Source: JBKBUF01 sp046290815 (GTDB lineage Bacteria; Bacteroidota; Bacteroidia; Cytophagales; Cytophagaceae). Taken from it: a stretch of 64,000 nt of DNA. Within the stretch, counting starts at the first letter, position 1. Each line of letters begins with the position of its first letter. Both the position numbers and the translations under genes were made by a program. The stretch is from contig JBKBUF010000008.1 in NCBI GenBank assembly GCA_046290815.1, forward strand, positions 1-64,000, written 5' to 3'. Under the pieces are notes generated by a model. It was not told where the DNA came from, ran no database searches, and saw only the letters and a program-made list of their open reading frames with translations. Of this stretch, positions 42,172-50,372 are shown piece after piece.

Positions 42172-43068
42172 TTATCTGGCATTAATCTTAGCGTATTTCT
42201 CAGAATTAAGAGGATCCATCAAAGTTAGCATCGGCAAAACTTTATCCTTCATTTCAGTTGGTGCGCCCTTAAAAATATTGATTATTTCATCCATTTTGGC
42301 ATTAAAAAAATTCTTAATCACAACAGAAGACGGATTTAGATCATATACCTTTCTGATTTTTTCAAAAACCTGCATAATTTCCTTTCTGCCATCATCGGGT
42401 TTATCCATAAATTGATCCATTGCAATTCTATGGTAGGAATACAAGCCCTCTCTGAATGGAATAAATTGCTGATTATTCAATTGAAACATCAGATTAAATC
42501 TGTTGTTAGGATTTTCATTGGGATCCCATGCTCCACCGGCCTGATTCTGGGCATTCATGGCTATGTCTCTTGCCTTTTCAAAATACTTGGTACCACCTAA
42601 TTTACCGAAGCTGTCGTAATCTAATCCCAGAATGATATAAGCATAAAAGGCAAGCATTGCGGTCAGATTATCGGTATATGTATTTTCCGTGTACAATAAA
42701 GGCTGACCCTGAGCCCAGTTAAAATTAAATTTTCTATCAAGAAATTTTAAAAGAATGGTTTCCTTATTGGTATTATACATCGGACGTGATGATTGCACCA
42801 ACGCAGTTCCCTCAAATGATGTCCCTGAAAATCCCGTCAGGTTTATTACAATGTTACATGTAATCCGTTCTTCGGGCTTAAACTCATCATTGGTCCATTT
42901 ACGATTGTTTAAAAAATCAGTAATATTATTCTTCAATTGCTGGAAAATCTCCCTCTCAGAAGTCTGGACGTTTTCGGCATCGATAACAACTGTACAGTTT
43001 AGTTCTCCCTGTGCATAAAGACAGGATGTTCCAAAAATAAATGCCGAAATTAAAAATAATAGTCTCAT
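42172..43068 (-). CDS. DUF4835 family exported protein
   Basis: The 298-residue protein has a signal peptide (about 1-19, FGTSCLYAQ). The DUF4835 pattern is present: ELNCTVVIDAENVQTSE, FLNNRKWTNDEFKPEERI and MLAFYAYIILGLDYDSFGKLGG. The family is confined mostly to Bacteroidota and has no established function; it regularly follows coaBC as here (one-base gap). Envelope location is likely from the signal peptide. Confidence 0.9.
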   Translation of the reverse strand: MRLLFLISAFIFGTSCLYAQGELNCTVVIDAENVQTSEREIFQQLKNNITDFLNNRKWTNDEFKPEERITCNIVINLTGFSGTSFEGTALVQSSRPMYNTNKETILLKFLDRKFNFNWAQGQPLLYTENTYTDNLTAMLAFYAYIILGLDYDSFGKLGGTKYFEKARDIAMNAQNQAGGAWDPNENPNNRFNLMFQLNNQQFIPFREGLYSYHRIAMDQFMDKPDDGRKEIMQVFEKIRKVYDLNPSSVVIKNFFNAKMDEIINIFKGAPTEMKDKVLPMLTLMDPLNSEKYAKINAR

Positions 43069-43069
43069 C

Positions 43070-44263
43070 CTATAACAATTGACAAATTTGGATTAGTATG
43101 TCAGACGCTGCTTCCCGCTTTGATTTTAACTCAAAAGACTTGATTTTATTGTCTTTAGTCAATATGGTAATTTTATTGGTATCGTAACCAAATCCTGCAC
43201 CCTGATCTTTAAGACTGTTTAACACAATAAAATCAAAATTTTTATTCTGTAACTTTTTACGGGCATTTTCCAGCTCATTCTCCGTTTCCAGAGCGAAACC
43301 CACAATTATCTGATTCTTCTTTTTAACTTTACCCACTTCAGCAGCAATATCCTTTGTTTTTACAAGCTTTAATGACATTCCCTCCTCTGATTGTTTTTTA
43401 ATCTTTTCTGATGCAACAACTTCAGGAGTAAAATCCGCTACTGCCGCAGCAAGTATAATTACATCCGCACTTCCTGCATATTGCATCACCTGCTCATACA
43501 TCTGACCGGCATTGGTAATTCTTATCAGATTTATATCTGTTGTTGCAAACAGTTGGGTTGGCCCTGTCACTAATGTTACATCCGCACCTGATTCCGAAGC
43601 CAGGCGCGCTAATTCAAAACCCATTTTACCTGATGAATGATTTCCAATAAAGCGCACAGGATCGATGGATTCATAGGTCGGACCGGCTGTTACAAGTATC
43701 TTTTTTCCGTTGATTTTGGAAAATGAATCAGTAAAAAAATCTTTAATCTTTTGCATGATATGTTCAGGCTCGGCCATTCTTCCTTCGCCTGAAAGACCGC
43801 TGGCCAACTCGCCTGACTCTGCATCTATAACATGATTACCGAAATCTTTGAGTTTTAAAATACAGTCTTTAGTGGCCTGATGTTTATACATATCGAGGTC
43901 CATAGCCGGGGCTATCATGACAGGGCACTTTGCTGAAAAGTATGTAGCTAACAGCAAATTGTCACAAGCACCTGTAGCCATTTTTGCCATAGTATTCAGA
44001 CTTGCCGGAGCTATTACGATTAAGTCTGCCCACAAAGCCAGCTCCACATGATTATTCCATGAGCCTGATTCTGTGAATTCAGTTAATGCAGGCCGTTTAC
44101 TAAGAGTAGATAAAGTAAGAGGGGTAATAAAATCAGAAGCAGAGGCCGTCATGATAACTTGCACCTCTGCTCCTTCTTTAACCAGAAGTCTGGTAAGCAA
44201 TGCTGATTTATATGCTGCTATACTACCGCAAATACCAAGCAATATTTTTTTATTGCGGAGCAT
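43070..44263 (-). CDS. coaBC: Bifunctional phosphopantothenoylcysteine decarboxylase / phosphopantothenate-cysteine ligase
   Basis: The 397-residue enzyme carries two steps of coenzyme A synthesis. The CoaC flavoprotein half (about 1-185) shows GICGSIAAYKSALLTRLL, the active-site His in WNNHVELALWAD, and PAMDLDMYKH, the equivalent of the PXMNXXMW motif. The CoaB half (about 186-397) begins GKKILVTAGPTYESIDPVRF and has NHSSGKMGFELA plus the C-terminal KIKKQ and VGFALETE region. It sits between rpoZ (12 bases) and DUF4835 (1 base). Confidence 0.96.
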   Translation of the reverse strand: MLRNKKILLGICGSIAAYKSALLTRLLVKEGAEVQVIMTASASDFITPLTLSTLSKRPALTEFTESGSWNNHVELALWADLIVIAPASLNTMAKMATGACDNLLLATYFSAKCPVMIAPAMDLDMYKHQATKDCILKLKDFGNHVIDAESGELASGLSGEGRMAEPEHIMQKIKDFFTDSFSKINGKKILVTAGPTYESIDPVRFIGNHSSGKMGFELARLASESGADVTLVTGPTQLFATTDINLIRITNAGQMYEQVMQYAGSADVIILAAAVADFTPEVVASEKIKKQSEEGMSLKLVKTKDIAAEVGKVKKKNQIIVGFALETENELENARKKLQNKNFDFIVLNSLKDQGAGFGYDTNKITILTKDNKIKSFELKSKREAASDILIQICQLL

Positions 44264-44275
44264 AATACAGAGAAA

Positions 44276-44584
44276 TTATTTTTCTTCGTTCGGTTTTCTA
44301 AACATTACCTTTCCTTCAAGAAATTCCTCAACTGCAAGAGATATAGGTTTAGGCATTCTCTCATAAAATTTAGAGATTTCAATCTGCTCACGGTTTTCAA
44401 AAATTTCCTCAAGGTTATCCACTGTGGAAGCGAAATCTGCGAGTTTGTTATTTAACTCTTCTTTAACTTTTGAAGAGATTTGTCTTGATCTTTTGGCAAC
44501 GATTACCAATGACTCATAAATATTTCCTGTAGGAGCAGATAATTTCTCCAGATCTCTTGTGATTATTGATGATGGAACAGCCAT
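44276..44584 (-). CDS. rpoZ: RNA polymerase omega subunit (Bacteroidota RpoZ type)
   Basis: The 102-residue protein belongs to the RpoZ/RPB6 family and stabilises assembly of the beta-prime subunit. The family segment is TGNIYESLVIVAKRSRQIS (about 18-36); the C-terminal half (KPISLAVEEFLEGKVMF) is the Bacteroidota-specific form. Its place between bamD and coaBC is the usual one in the phylum, and omega is linked to coaBC in other bacteria too. Confidence 0.88.
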   Translation of the reverse strand: MAVPSSIITRDLEKLSAPTGNIYESLVIVAKRSRQISSKVKEELNNKLADFASTVDNLEEIFENREQIEISKFYERMPKPISLAVEEFLEGKVMFRKPNEEK

Positions 44585-44605
44585 ATTATTATTAATTTAT
44601 ATTAT

Positions 44606-45409
44606 TTAACTCTGAATTTTTGCAAGTTTTTCTGTCACTTCGGAAAATATTTCCTCTGCTTCATTTTTAAATTTACTCGAAGGATATGTATCAATAAATG
44701 AATGATAGAAATCTATTGCTTCATTATACCTTTCCTTTTGTTTTGGACCTACAATACTATGTTTTGCCAATTCATATTGAGACTCCAGTCTTAAAAAAGC
44801 TATCTCTTCACAATAAACTGATGAAGGGTATTTTTCAAGAAACTCATTAAAGGCAACAACAGCTGATTTATAAATCCTCAGTTTATGATAAAGTTTTGCG
44901 CTTTCGTAAGTTTTATATTCTACTTTTGAGTTGAGCTCATCTGTAATCTTGTTGATTTCAGCGATGTATTTACTCTTTGGAAATCTTTTCACAAACGACT
45001 CTATTGCAAATAATGCATCTTCGGTGTTGCTCTGATCCAACTTAAAATTAGGCGAATCTTTGTACAAACTTTTCACATGCATAAACATGCTTTCTTCAGC
45101 ATATTCACTTCTGGGATAAGTTTCCACCAGATCCCTGAAATAATAAGCGCTCATCTGATACTGCTTATCATTGTAAAATGTATATGCATAGTAATATTGA
45201 GCTTTTTCAGCTTCAGGACGACCTTTGAGCAAAGGCATTATTTCATCAAATAATACATTGGCTTTATAGTAATCCTTTTTATCGTAATACTTCATGGCTG
45301 CAGCAAGTTTACGATCTATATCATCGCTCTTCTGAACTTTCTGAAATTCACTGCAACCGAAAAGTGCCAGACCTATTAAAAAAAATCCGGCAACAATAAT
45401 TTTACGCAT
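44606..45409 (-). CDS. bamD: Outer-membrane assembly lipoprotein BamD
   Basis: I start at the ATG giving MRKIIVAGFFLIGLALFGCSEF, a lipoprotein signal with lipobox ALFGC; an ATG 13 codons upstream would bury it. The mature 250 residues are TPR repeats (YYKANVLFDEIMPL, YYAYTFYNDKQYQMSAYYFRD, FVKRFPKSKY, FLEKYPSSVYCEE) with the recurrent YP/FP-x-S turns of BamD. It is the lipoprotein partner of BamA in folding outer-membrane barrels. It starts the minus-strand run rpoZ-coaBC-DUF4835-Sm-like-recN. Confidence 0.93.
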   Translation of the reverse strand: MRKIIVAGFFLIGLALFGCSEFQKVQKSDDIDRKLAAAMKYYDKKDYYKANVLFDEIMPLLKGRPEAEKAQYYYAYTFYNDKQYQMSAYYFRDLVETYPRSEYAEESMFMHVKSLYKDSPNFKLDQSNTEDALFAIESFVKRFPKSKYIAEINKITDELNSKVEYKTYESAKLYHKLRIYKSAVVAFNEFLEKYPSSVYCEEIAFLRLESQYELAKHSIVGPKQKERYNEAIDFYHSFIDTYPSSKFKNEAEEIFSEVTEKLAKIQS

Positions 45410-45502
45410 AAGGGTGCAAAGATAGTTATTTCTTATTAAACTTTCCAAATTAGTTTTTATTGAATAGAAGATGATAAATATTTAAAAATCAAAAAATTAA
45501 GG

Positions 45503-47023
45503 TCAATTGCGCCCACCGGTAACTTCCGATTTTGTAGGCCTCTCCTTCCCTCTCCAGGTAAAACCCTTTAGTCTGGTGTCCGGTTCAACAATCTGATGGG
45601 GCGGAACAAAAACTGCATCGGGCTTTGTAACAAATGAAATGGCTTTCACTTTATTTTCTTCCAACCTGATGCTTAAATTGCTACATTCCACCTTATTCAT
45701 ACCAATCAGCCTTTTATCGTTTTCCAGGGCAAAATAAATGCTTTCACCATTTCCGCTCACATCAACCCTGCTAACATTATTTCCTGAAAAGTAAGCAACC
45801 ATGTTTCTGCCTTTCACCTGATTATAATGCTTGAGTGTGTCCTGGGAAATCATAAATGAATTCATCCTGGTGTTCAGCTTGTTAACTTTGTTATTTACCA
45901 ACTCAATACTAATTGTATCCCCGATGATTTGATTACCGGAGTTCCATAAAGCAGGACGACGGTAAAAATAAATAGCTGAATCCCCGAAATTATAAACCAA
46001 CGAATCACAAACACCCTGAATATCAGACTTAAAAATTTTAGTTTGATTAAATGCAAGTAAACGCTTCTCCAGGGGCTTCTCAGGTGGGTCAATCGATATC
46101 AATGTGTCTGCAGATAAAAATACAGTATCTCCCCCCACTAAGGTCTTCATCAGCGGATTTCCGAAAATTTTGGAGGTCCCTTCGCCTGACCAATAATATG
46201 CTTCTTCTCCATAAATGGTAACACTGTCTTTGGGAGAAGTAAGCACAACGTTTCCTTTTGCTACTCCCCTCTTCTTTTTATCGTCATAATACATTCTGGC
46301 AGCTTCAATAGTATAGGCACCGGATTGTACTTTCGATCTACCCTTTAAGGTAGCAACAGCAGTGTTGATGTTATATTCTCCCTCGGTGGCATTAATTATA
46401 CCATCTTGAGACACGATGGTGGTTGGACCTAAAAATGTCGCGATTTTGGATGAGGAATTGTAATTTAAACTATCAGTAGTCAGCACATAGTTCTGGCTGG
46501 GATTCACTATCCGAACATTTTTCCTAAAGAAGAATAACTTGTTTTTGGTATTATAAATACCACGGATACTCGTCAAAGTACTCTTTCCGTCTTTTATGGT
46601 ACCACCATTATTGTAAAAAGCCTGTTTTGAATTCAAATCATATTCCATCTGGTCTGTAGTCAGGGTCATTGTTTTGTCACTTAAAACTACATTTCCTTTA
46701 GCCAGACCTTTTTTGGTATCACCGTTATACTTCATATAACTGCTGGTAAGATTTACGGTATCTGCCTGATTCATCCTTACCCGGCCAAAGGCTTCTATGG
46801 AGTTACTTGATGCATATTGGAAAGCAGAATCGCAATAAAGCATTGTTCCTTCCTGCTTGAAAATTACATTTCCAATCAGTTTTCTAACATTCTGACCATC
46901 TTTCAAAACACCTTCCAGTTCATTGGCCTGAACCAATTCTATTTTTTCTCCCTTCTGTGCAATTGCCAGATTTCCGGTAAGTAAAATGAGTAGTAGTAAT
47001 ATTTGTCTATACCAAACCATCAT
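45503..47023 (-). CDS. OstA/LptA-like exported protein
   Basis: The 506-residue protein has a signal peptide (about 1-22, GNLAIAQ). It contains repeated OstA-type beta-jellyroll sequence: GNVIFKQEGTMLYCDSAFQY, GRVRMNQADTVNLTSSYMKY, AKGNVVLSDKTMTLTTDQMEYD and a second set at about 180-290. OstA-like proteins form the periplasmic bridge that moves lipopolysaccharide to the outer membrane; this long form with several OstA blocks is common in Bacteroidota. It is divergent from tilS with only 33 bases between. Confidence 0.87.
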   Translation of the reverse strand: MMVWYRQILLLLILLTGNLAIAQKGEKIELVQANELEGVLKDGQNVRKLIGNVIFKQEGTMLYCDSAFQYASSNSIEAFGRVRMNQADTVNLTSSYMKYNGDTKKGLAKGNVVLSDKTMTLTTDQMEYDLNSKQAFYNNGGTIKDGKSTLTSIRGIYNTKNKLFFFRKNVRIVNPSQNYVLTTDSLNYNSSSKIATFLGPTTIVSQDGIINATEGEYNINTAVATLKGRSKVQSGAYTIEAARMYYDDKKKRGVAKGNVVLTSPKDSVTIYGEEAYYWSGEGTSKIFGNPLMKTLVGGDTVFLSADTLISIDPPEKPLEKRLLAFNQTKIFKSDIQGVCDSLVYNFGDSAIYFYRRPALWNSGNQIIGDTISIELVNNKVNKLNTRMNSFMISQDTLKHYNQVKGRNMVAYFSGNNVSRVDVSGNGESIYFALENDKRLIGMNKVECSNLSIRLEENKVKAISFVTKPDAVFVPPHQIVEPDTRLKGFTWRGKERPTKSEVTGGRN

Positions 47024-47056
47024 TCAAAATTAATGAAATAAGCTTATCTTTCGGTT

Positions 47057-48415
47057 ATGCTGGAAAGATTTCAAAATTATATATCAAAAAACGGGCTAAT
47101 TTTTCCTGATGATGAAATCCTGCTGGGTATCAGCGGCGGATTAGACTCCGTTGTACTGGCCAATCTTCTCCATTTATCCGGATTTTCATTTGCCTTTGCT
47201 CATTGTAACTTTAATCTTCGAGGTCAGGAATCCGATACAGATGAAGAATTTGTTAAATCTTTAGCCGGTGAATATAAAATCAGATTTTTCAGTAATCGGT
47301 TCAATACTGAAGAATATTCACAAAAAAAAGGTATTTCTATTCAAATGGCTGCTCGGGAACTTAGATATGCATGGTTCAGGGGGCTGACTGAAAACCATAG
47401 TTTTTCCAAATTGGCCACGGCACATCACCAAAATGACCTTGCTGAAACTATAATCCTGAATCTGACCCGTGGTACTGGCATTTCCGGGCTTAAAGGGTTT
47501 AAACCAAAGAATGGCAATATTATAAGACCTTTATTATTTGCTACCCGGGAGGAGCTGGAATTATATGCTAAAGAAAATAAAATTCAATGGAGAGAAGATA
47601 GTTCCAATAACTCTGTCAAATACAACAGAAATCTTATTCGAAAAAAAATTATTCCGGTATTAAAAGAAATCAATCCTGCTCTGGAAGAAAGCATGTACTT
47701 AACCGCCATAAAGATTGCTGCTACTGAGAATATTTTAAACGAATACGTTTCCAGAATTAGAAAATTATGCCTTCGCATTGAAAACAACCTCCATGTAATT
47801 GATCTCCAAATATTAATGGAACATTCAATTGAAACACATTTGGTTTTATACGAACTTATAAAACCATTTGGATTTTCATATTTAGATGCTGAAGCAATAT
47901 TGAATTTTGATTCCTCCGGAAAAAAGCTGTTTTCAAAAACTAATGAAATAATAATGGATCGAAATAAACTTGTTTTGATTCCGATTGAGGAGTCCAACAT
48001 TAATTTTACAGATATTCAAATTCCGATAATTTCAGATCATGTAACTTCACAATATTTCACTATAAATGCCTCAGCATATTCAAAGGAAAACTTCATTCTT
48101 AATACTAATCCTGCCTTCGCCCAACTTGATATGGATTTGTTAGAATTTCCTCTGGTAATCCGCGCATGGAAAGAAGGAGACTATTTTCAACCCATAGGCA
48201 TGAAAGGGAAAAAAAAGATAAGTGATTTTTTAATTGACCTAAAAATACCCTTACATCTAAAAAAACTCATATTTGTTTTAACATCCGGAGAAGATATTGT
48301 TTGGGTAATGGGCAAAAGAATCAGCGAAAAGTTTAAAGTAAGCAAGTCAACCAAAAGAATATATCAGCTTGAATACAAGGAATTTGCTACCCAGCAACAA
48401 TCTGGCATACACTGA
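47057..48415 (+). CDS. tilS: tRNA(Ile)-lysidine synthase
   Basis: The 452-residue enzyme modifies C34 of the CAU-anticodon tRNA(Ile) to lysidine so it reads AUA, which is essential. The PP-loop motif is GISGGLDSVVLANLL (about 24-38). HCNFNLRGQESDTDEEFV, TAHHQNDLAETIILNLTRGTG and the C-terminal tRNA-binding domain (RAWKEGDYFQPIGMKGKKKI) are all present. The spacer to the divergent OstA-like gene is short, and TATCTTTC, close to a -7 element, ends six bases before the ATG, so a very short or absent leader is possible. Confidence 0.95.
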   Translation: MLERFQNYISKNGLIFPDDEILLGISGGLDSVVLANLLHLSGFSFAFAHCNFNLRGQESDTDEEFVKSLAGEYKIRFFSNRFNTEEYSQKKGISIQMAARELRYAWFRGLTENHSFSKLATAHHQNDLAETIILNLTRGTGISGLKGFKPKNGNIIRPLLFATREELELYAKENKIQWREDSSNNSVKYNRNLIRKKIIPVLKEINPALEESMYLTAIKIAATENILNEYVSRIRKLCLRIENNLHVIDLQILMEHSIETHLVLYELIKPFGFSYLDAEAILNFDSSGKKLFSKTNEIIMDRNKLVLIPIEESNINFTDIQIPIISDHVTSQYFTINASAYSKENFILNTNPAFAQLDMDLLEFPLVIRAWKEGDYFQPIGMKGKKKISDFLIDLKIPLHLKKLIFVLTSGEDIVWVMGKRISEKFKVSKSTKRIYQLEYKEFATQQQSGIH

Positions 48416-48513
48416 AATTTTCACCGACTTCCAAATATTATTTTTTAATTATTAACTCTTTAATAAATTTACACATACGGAAATTTTGTAACACTTATAA
48501 AAAACAAATCGAT

Positions 48514-49452
48514 ATGAAAGTAACTGTTGTAGGAGCAGGAAATGTCGGAGCAACTTGCGCTGACGTTTTAGCTTATAAAGAAATTGCAAAAGAAATAGTA
48601 CTACTTGACATTAAAGAAGGATTTGCAGAAGGCAAGGCACTTGACATCTGGCAAAAAGCTCCTATAGATGTATATGATGCAAAAACAATCGGTGTAACTA
48701 ACGATTATTCAAAAACAGCCAATTCGGATGTAGTGGTAATCACATCGGGACTACCGAGAAAACCGGGAATGACAAGAGATGACCTCATTTCTACAAATGC
48801 AAATATTGTTCAGACAGTTACTCAGAATGTAGTTAAATACTCTCCTAATTGCATAATCATTGTTGTTTCAAATCCTTTGGATGTTATGACATACTGTGCA
48901 CATATAACTTCCAAACTTCCAAGAAACAGAGTGATCGGGATGGCAGGAATTCTGGACACAGCCAGATACAGAGCTTTCCTTGCTGATGAAATCGGATGTT
49001 CTCCAAAAGAAATTCAGGGTATGTTATTAGGAGGCCATGGAGATACTATGGTTCCACTTCCAAGATACACTACAGTTGGAGGCATTCCTGTAACGGAATT
49101 AGTGGCACCTGATAAACTTAATGCAATTATAGAAAGAACCAAAAATGGCGGAGGAGAACTTGTAAAACTTATGGGAACTTCTGCTTGGTATGCTCCCGGA
49201 TCGGCAGCAGCACAAATGGTAGAAGCTATAGTTAAAGATCAGAAAAGAATACTTCCTGTATGCATTAAGTTAGAAGGAGAATATGGAATTAATGATTGCT
49301 ACCTTGGCGTACCGGTAGTACTTGGAAAAGGTGGTATAGAAAAAGTAATCGAATTAAAATTAAATAAGGATGAAATGGAATTGCTTCAGGTTTCAAGAAA
49401 GCACGTAAAAGAAGTTATGAATGTGCTGGACAATATGCCTGCTAAAGCTTAG
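48514..49452 (+). CDS. mdh: Malate dehydrogenase (LDH-like type)
   Basis: The 312-residue NAD-dependent enzyme of the citric acid cycle has the nucleotide loop VVGAGNVGATCADVLA (about 4-19). The acidic D-I-K after beta-2 indicates NAD preference. ITSGLPRKPGMTRDDLI is the substrate-discriminating loop with Arg residues, SNPLDVMTY follows, and GGHGDTMVPLPRY holds the catalytic His. It is of the tetrameric LDH-like malate dehydrogenase group. A strong bidirectional terminator follows. Confidence 0.96.
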   Translation: MKVTVVGAGNVGATCADVLAYKEIAKEIVLLDIKEGFAEGKALDIWQKAPIDVYDAKTIGVTNDYSKTANSDVVVITSGLPRKPGMTRDDLISTNANIVQTVTQNVVKYSPNCIIIVVSNPLDVMTYCAHITSKLPRNRVIGMAGILDTARYRAFLADEIGCSPKEIQGMLLGGHGDTMVPLPRYTTVGGIPVTELVAPDKLNAIIERTKNGGGELVKLMGTSAWYAPGSAAAQMVEAIVKDQKRILPVCIKLEGEYGINDCYLGVPVVLGKGGIEKVIELKLNKDEMELLQVSRKHVKEVMNVLDNMPAKA

Positions 49453-49476
49453 GTTCTAAAATAAATCTTAATCAAT

Positions 49477-49507
49477 AAAAAAGGCTTTCTCTCGAAAGCC
49501 TTTTTTT
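49477..49507. terminator. Bidirectional terminator after mdh
   Basis: GGCTTTC (49483-49489), loop TCTC, GAAAGCC (49494-49500) and T7 (49501-49507), with an A-run before the stem so it also serves the convergent methyltransferase gene. Confidence 0.92.
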
Positions 49508-49526
49508 CTCCCTCTGAAAAACCAGG

Positions 49527-50195
49527 TTATTTAAATACAAGGTAAACAGTTCGTGCTTTTCCTGTTGATGTATCATAATCCATCACTTCAACTTTTCTGA
49601 AACCTGCAGATTTAGCCATTTCTTTTATATCCTTTACATTTGGAATAAAACAATCAAGTGTGCCATATTCATTTTCCACATGTAAATGTTGATCGTCTAT
49701 GTGATGTGCATAGGTTTTGAACCCTATTCTGGGTACATCAATAATTAATTTACCCTCGGCATTGAGTAGTTTATAAATTTTATTAAAAGATTCCTCCTGT
49801 TCCTCTTTAGAAAAATCAATAATACCTGACCACATCCACAAAGCCACGTCAACCTTAACTGGTAGACTTAAATTTTTTATATCTCCTTCAATCAGCTGTA
49901 CCGGAGTGCCATCAAACTTTTGAATAAGGTATTGAAACAAAACAGGACTTCTTTCAACCCCAATCAATTTTCCTTTATGCGATCTGGCTATAAAGTAATC
50001 AATGCATCTGCCGTAACCTGCCCCTAATTCAAGTATTGAAGAATTGGTGTTTATGTATTTTGAAACAGTATCGAGATCAATACATGTATTAAAACCACCT
50101 ACTACAGCAAGCTGCTGCAATGTATTTACACCAAGATTATTGTAATAATTGATATTCCTGTCATTCATTACCGCTACCCATGTTTTATCAAGCAT
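49527..50195 (-). CDS. Class I SAM-dependent methyltransferase
   Basis: The 222-residue soluble protein has a Rossmann-like core. SAM motif I is SILELGAGYGRCIDYFIA (about 53-70), motif II is LIGVERSP, the acidic LIEGDIKNL follows, and motif IV is VDVALWMWSGIIDF. The Trp-rich motif IV and the late DVPRIGFKTYAHH region do not identify a substrate for me. It is monocistronic, convergent with mdh. Confidence 0.85.
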   Translation of the reverse strand: MLDKTWVAVMNDRNINYYNNLGVNTLQQLAVVGGFNTCIDLDTVSKYINTNSSILELGAGYGRCIDYFIARSHKGKLIGVERSPVLFQYLIQKFDGTPVQLIEGDIKNLSLPVKVDVALWMWSGIIDFSKEEQEESFNKIYKLLNAEGKLIIDVPRIGFKTYAHHIDDQHLHVENEYGTLDCFIPNVKDIKEMAKSAGFRKVEVMDYDTSTGKARTVYLVFK

Positions 50196-50372
50196 AGAAC
50201 CCGATTATAAAAAAATACCTTTGAAGTTAAAGGTTACATGTTTATTGTACATCAATGAGTTATGTTGCAAAATAAAAAATAACAATTAACTATTATTGAT
50301 TAAAACGGTTAATTTTTAAATAGGATTCATCAAAATACAAATAAAATGTGAAATTTCATTCGGAGGTCATTA